Origin: Gallionella sp.
GTDB lineage: Bacteria > Pseudomonadota > Gammaproteobacteria > Burkholderiales > Gallionellaceae
Length of the DNA stretch: 8,397 nt
NCBI GenBank assembly: GCA_017880945.1
Contig: JADGRM010000088.1
Coordinates: 1 to 8,397, forward strand
Direction: 5' to 3'
The position numbers and the translations under genes were made by a program. Below the pieces are notes generated by a model. The model had not been told where the DNA came from. It did not search any database and saw only the letters and a program-made list of their open reading frames with translations. The stretch's first letter is position 1. Each line of letters opens with the position of its first letter. Positions 6,686-8,397 of this stretch are shown here, one piece after another.

Positions 6686-7062
6686 TGCACGTGGTAGATA
6701 CTTGCGGCTGGATAGAGTGGCTGACCGATGGCGCACTGGCGGAAAGTTACGCACCCTATCTGGCAGACAGCGATAACCTGGTCGTTCCAACGCTGGTGCA
6801 GTTCGAGCTCTACAAATGGTGCCTGCGTGAAAAAGATGAAGCCGCCGCGCTGGATGTGATCGGCCTCACAGAAGCATGCTTGGTTCGCGCGCTCGACACG
6901 CGTATTGCGCTGTCGGCAGCCGATCTTTCCGCACGACACAAACTCGCCATGGCGGACGCCATCGTCTATGCCACCGCTCTCGCCGTTGGGGGAAAACTGC
7001 TTACTTCCGATACGCATTTCAAAGGTTTGCCGGAGGTAGTCTTCTGGCAGAAGAAAACGTGA
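6685..7062 (+). CDS. PIN-domain ribonuclease toxin (VapC-like)
   Basis: This 125-residue PIN-domain protein has the four acidic residues expected for Mg2+-dependent RNA cleavage: D5 in VVDTCGW, E41 in QFELYKW, D91 in MADAIVYATA and D109 in TSDTHF. VapC toxins usually cut tRNA or rRNA and stop growth when the labile antitoxin is lost; the target here cannot be inferred. Length is normal, and all catalytic residues are present, so the toxin should be active. It overlaps the antitoxin gene by one base. GC content looks like that of the host genes, unlike the next gene downstream. It lies in the block between the truncated relA and livF. Confidence 0.92.
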   Translation: MHVVDTCGWIEWLTDGALAESYAPYLADSDNLVVPTLVQFELYKWCLREKDEAAALDVIGLTEACLVRALDTRIALSAADLSARHKLAMADAIVYATALAVGGKLLTSDTHFKGLPEVVFWQKKT

Positions 7063-7160
7063 CAGACTTGCGTCACTGACTACTTAGCCGAAACAATTCG
7101 ACTCCGGTACATCTCGTTCACACAATGTCGGTCGGTCAACACAGGTTATAGGTTACATTC

Positions 7161-7718
7161 ATGCGCCCTCTCTTCACTATTCATGCCGGAGAATTTTTGG
7201 TCGGCGAGTATATCGAGCATAATTTTCGCAACACGAATTTATGGTTGCCATCAAAAGATAGCGGCGTTGACCTTCTGGTGACTAACAAGAAAAACCAAGC
7301 ATCGGTCTCGCTACAGGTGAAATATTCTCGTGACTTTTTGGTTACTAATTTATCCGCCGAGTTTCAGAAATCTATACGCGCCTTTGGGTGGTGGACATTC
7401 GATCCTGAGAAACTCAGAACATCTCCTGCCGATTATTGGGTGTTACTCATTGTTGGTTTTAGTCATCGCACAAATGACTACATCATCGTCAAGCCGCAAG
7501 AATTATACAATCGCCTAAGTGCTCTTCATCCAAACGTTGCAAAGTTTCAAACCTATCTGTGGGTAACCAAAAATGGTCGTTGTTGGGAAACTCGTGATCT
7601 TCTCCGCGCAGAAAAGGATCAAGTCGTAAATAATACATTTAGCAATGTAACGCGAGACTTCATCCCGTTCTTGAACAAATGGGAACCGATAACCCAACTC
7701 AATAAGCTAGCTACATAA
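7161..7718 (+). CDS. Uncharacterised protein with a PD-(D/E)xK nuclease-like signature
   Basis: I do not recognise this 185-residue protein as a named family. Its N-terminal half reads like a restriction-endonuclease fold: an early acidic helix (GEFLVGEYIE, E11 and E16), a strand with D37 in SGVDLLV, then SLQVKYS (50-56) with Q52 and K54. Together these give the E...D...QxK pattern of the PD-(D/E)xK superfamily. The rest has tryptophan-rich strands (AFGWWTF, DYWVLLIVGF) and no helicase, methylase or membrane segment. The start at 7161 has only a weak AGG about 8 nt upstream. The gene is visibly AT-richer than both neighbours, which suggests recent transfer. It lies 98 nt after the VapC gene with no obvious promoter between them. 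A defence, DNA-repair or orphan restriction role is possible but unproven; the nuclease call rests on a short motif only. Confidence 0.72.
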   Translation: MRPLFTIHAGEFLVGEYIEHNFRNTNLWLPSKDSGVDLLVTNKKNQASVSLQVKYSRDFLVTNLSAEFQKSIRAFGWWTFDPEKLRTSPADYWVLLIVGFSHRTNDYIIVKPQELYNRLSALHPNVAKFQTYLWVTKNGRCWETRDLLRAEKDQVVNNTFSNVTRDFIPFLNKWEPITQLNKLAT

Positions 7719-7748
7719 GTATGGGTCAACCCGCGTAAGGCAGAAGGC

Positions 7749-7849
7749 GTAGGGCGGATGAGCGAAGCGTTATCCGCCGTTTGCGGAGTCTGCGATAAAT
7801 GGATGTGGGTATCCATTCGGCGGATACGCCTACGGCTCATCCTCCCTAT
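7749..7849. repeat. REP-like imperfect inverted repeat between the nuclease-like gene and livF
   Basis: GTAGGGCGGATGAGC...TTATCCGCC (7749-7778) is matched in inverted orientation by GGCGGATACGCC...CATCCTCCCTAT (7819-7849). Each arm is about 30 bases with a few mismatches. The left arm is itself a hairpin, GGCGGAT (7753-7759) with ATCCGCC (7772-7778). Between the arms, TGGAT-GTGGGT-ATCCA (7800-7815) forms another small hairpin. Repeats of this general GGCGGAT...ATCCGCC type are, to my knowledge, dispersed in many proteobacterial genomes. It sits between convergent genes, so it may also act as a two-way transcription barrier, although no thymine run is present. Confidence 0.7.
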
Positions 7850-7853
7850 GTTG

Positions 7854-8397
7854 CTAACCCCCCAAATACACGCGCTGCACCGCATCACTGCCTAGAAGTT
7901 CACTCGCTGCGCCCGACAATGTGATCAAGCCGCTTTCCATCACATAACCACGCTGGGCGACCTGCAGCGCGAGCCTGGCGTTCTGCTCGACCAGCAGGAT
8001 GCTCATGCCGAGTGCAGCGATGTCGCGGATCGTTTCAAAGATCTTTTGCACCATCAGCGGGGCGAGTCCCATGCTGGGCTCGTCCAGCATCAGCAAGCGC
8101 GGGCGGCTCATCAACGCGCGCGCCATCGCGACCATTTGCTGCTCGCCGCCTGACAGCGTTCCGGCGAACTGGTCTTTGCGTTCAGCGAGACGAGGAAATA
8201 ATTCGTACATGCGCGCGAGGTCTGCCGTGATTTCGTGTTTGTCGCTGCGGCTGTATGCGCCCATCAGCAGATTTTCCGCCACCGTCATGCGCGCGAACAC
8301 GCCGCGCCCTTCCGGCACGAGCGCGATACCCATCGCGGCACGCTGGTGTGCTGCGACATTCCTCAAGCTCTTTCCATCGTATTGAATTTGCCCGCTG
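7854..8397 (-). CDS. livF: LivF-type ABC transporter ATPase, C-terminal part (cut by right edge)
   Basis: This is the C-terminal 180 or so residues of the second ATPase of a high-affinity branched-chain amino acid (HAAT family) importer, which powers uptake through LivH/LivM in the inner membrane. Motifs seen are ALVPEGRGVF in the region leading to the signature, LSGGEQQMVAMARAL (ABC signature), LLMLDEPSMGLAP (Walker B and D-loop) and LLVEQNA, the VEQN form usual for LivF. The Walker A motif and the start lie beyond position 8397; the frame is open to the edge, so the TTG at 8366 is not the start. The gene ends at a TAG just before the REP-like repeat and converges on the accessory block. Related urea or amide importers use similar ATPases, so the substrate is not certain. 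Confidence 0.93.
   Translation of the reverse strand, partial: SGQIQYDGKSLRNVAAHQRAAMGIALVPEGRGVFARMTVAENLLMGAYSRSDKHEITADLARMYELFPRLAERKDQFAGTLSGGEQQMVAMARALMSRPRLLMLDEPSMGLAPLMVQKIFETIRDIAALGMSILLVEQNARLALQVAQRGYVMESGLITLSGAASELLGSDAVQRVYLGG

Noticed and set aside
1..8397. CRISPR arrays, tRNA or rRNA genes, phage attachment sites, insertion-sequence transposases
   Set aside because: No regularly spaced direct repeats, no tRNA-like T-arm with CCA context, no rRNA motifs and no transposase-like protein were seen on either strand.

Overview
The window looks like a piece of a Gram-negative, probably betaproteobacterial, chromosome. The evidence is a proteobacterial RelA-type (p)ppGpp synthetase, an outer-membrane MipA/OmpV-family protein, a xanthomonadin/aryl-polyene style pigment gene block, a LivF transporter ATPase, and fairly GC-rich genes with one clearly AT-richer exception. 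The taxonomic call is inference from protein character, not from a database match.

Region 1 (1-4312, all minus strand, read from right to left) is one end of an aryl-polyene (xanthomonadin-like) pigment operon. In transcription order it holds a possible 64-residue small protein, a flavin-dependent halogenase-like enzyme, a chorismatase of the FkbO/Hyg5/XanB2 family (chorismate to hydroxybenzoate, the likely aryl starter), a broken MipA/OmpV outer-membrane protein gene, a PlsC-type lysophospholipid acyltransferase, and the first 79 codons of a family-2 glycosyltransferase that runs off the left edge. Gaps are short, and the halogenase and chorismatase genes overlap by 4 nt. The ketosynthases, acyl carrier proteins and exporter expected in such a cluster are not in the window and would lie to the left, or elsewhere.

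Region 2 (4353-6335, plus strand) is relA, divergent from the pigment operon. The degenerate HD domain, the synthetase domain (with an ExDD motif), TGS, helical and zinc-finger-like domains are all present. The protein stops exactly where the C-terminal ACT/RRM domain should begin.

Region 3 (6336-7853) looks like a small accessory block inserted between relA and livF. It starts with a compact multi-hairpin palindrome only 11 nt after the relA stop. A VapBC-type toxin-antitoxin pair with its own promoter follows, then an AT-richer orphan gene with a PD-(D/E)xK nuclease-like signature, then a second, REP-like inverted repeat.

Region 4 (7854-8397, minus strand) is the C-terminal part of livF, the ATPase of a branched-chain amino acid (or related amide) ABC transporter, cut by the right edge.

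The most noteworthy observations are the ACT-less RelA abutting a palindromic element, the MipA/OmpV gene with an internal deletion and frameshift, the halogenase-chorismatase pairing that suggests a halogenated aryl polyene, and the uncharacterised nuclease-like gene beside VapBC.
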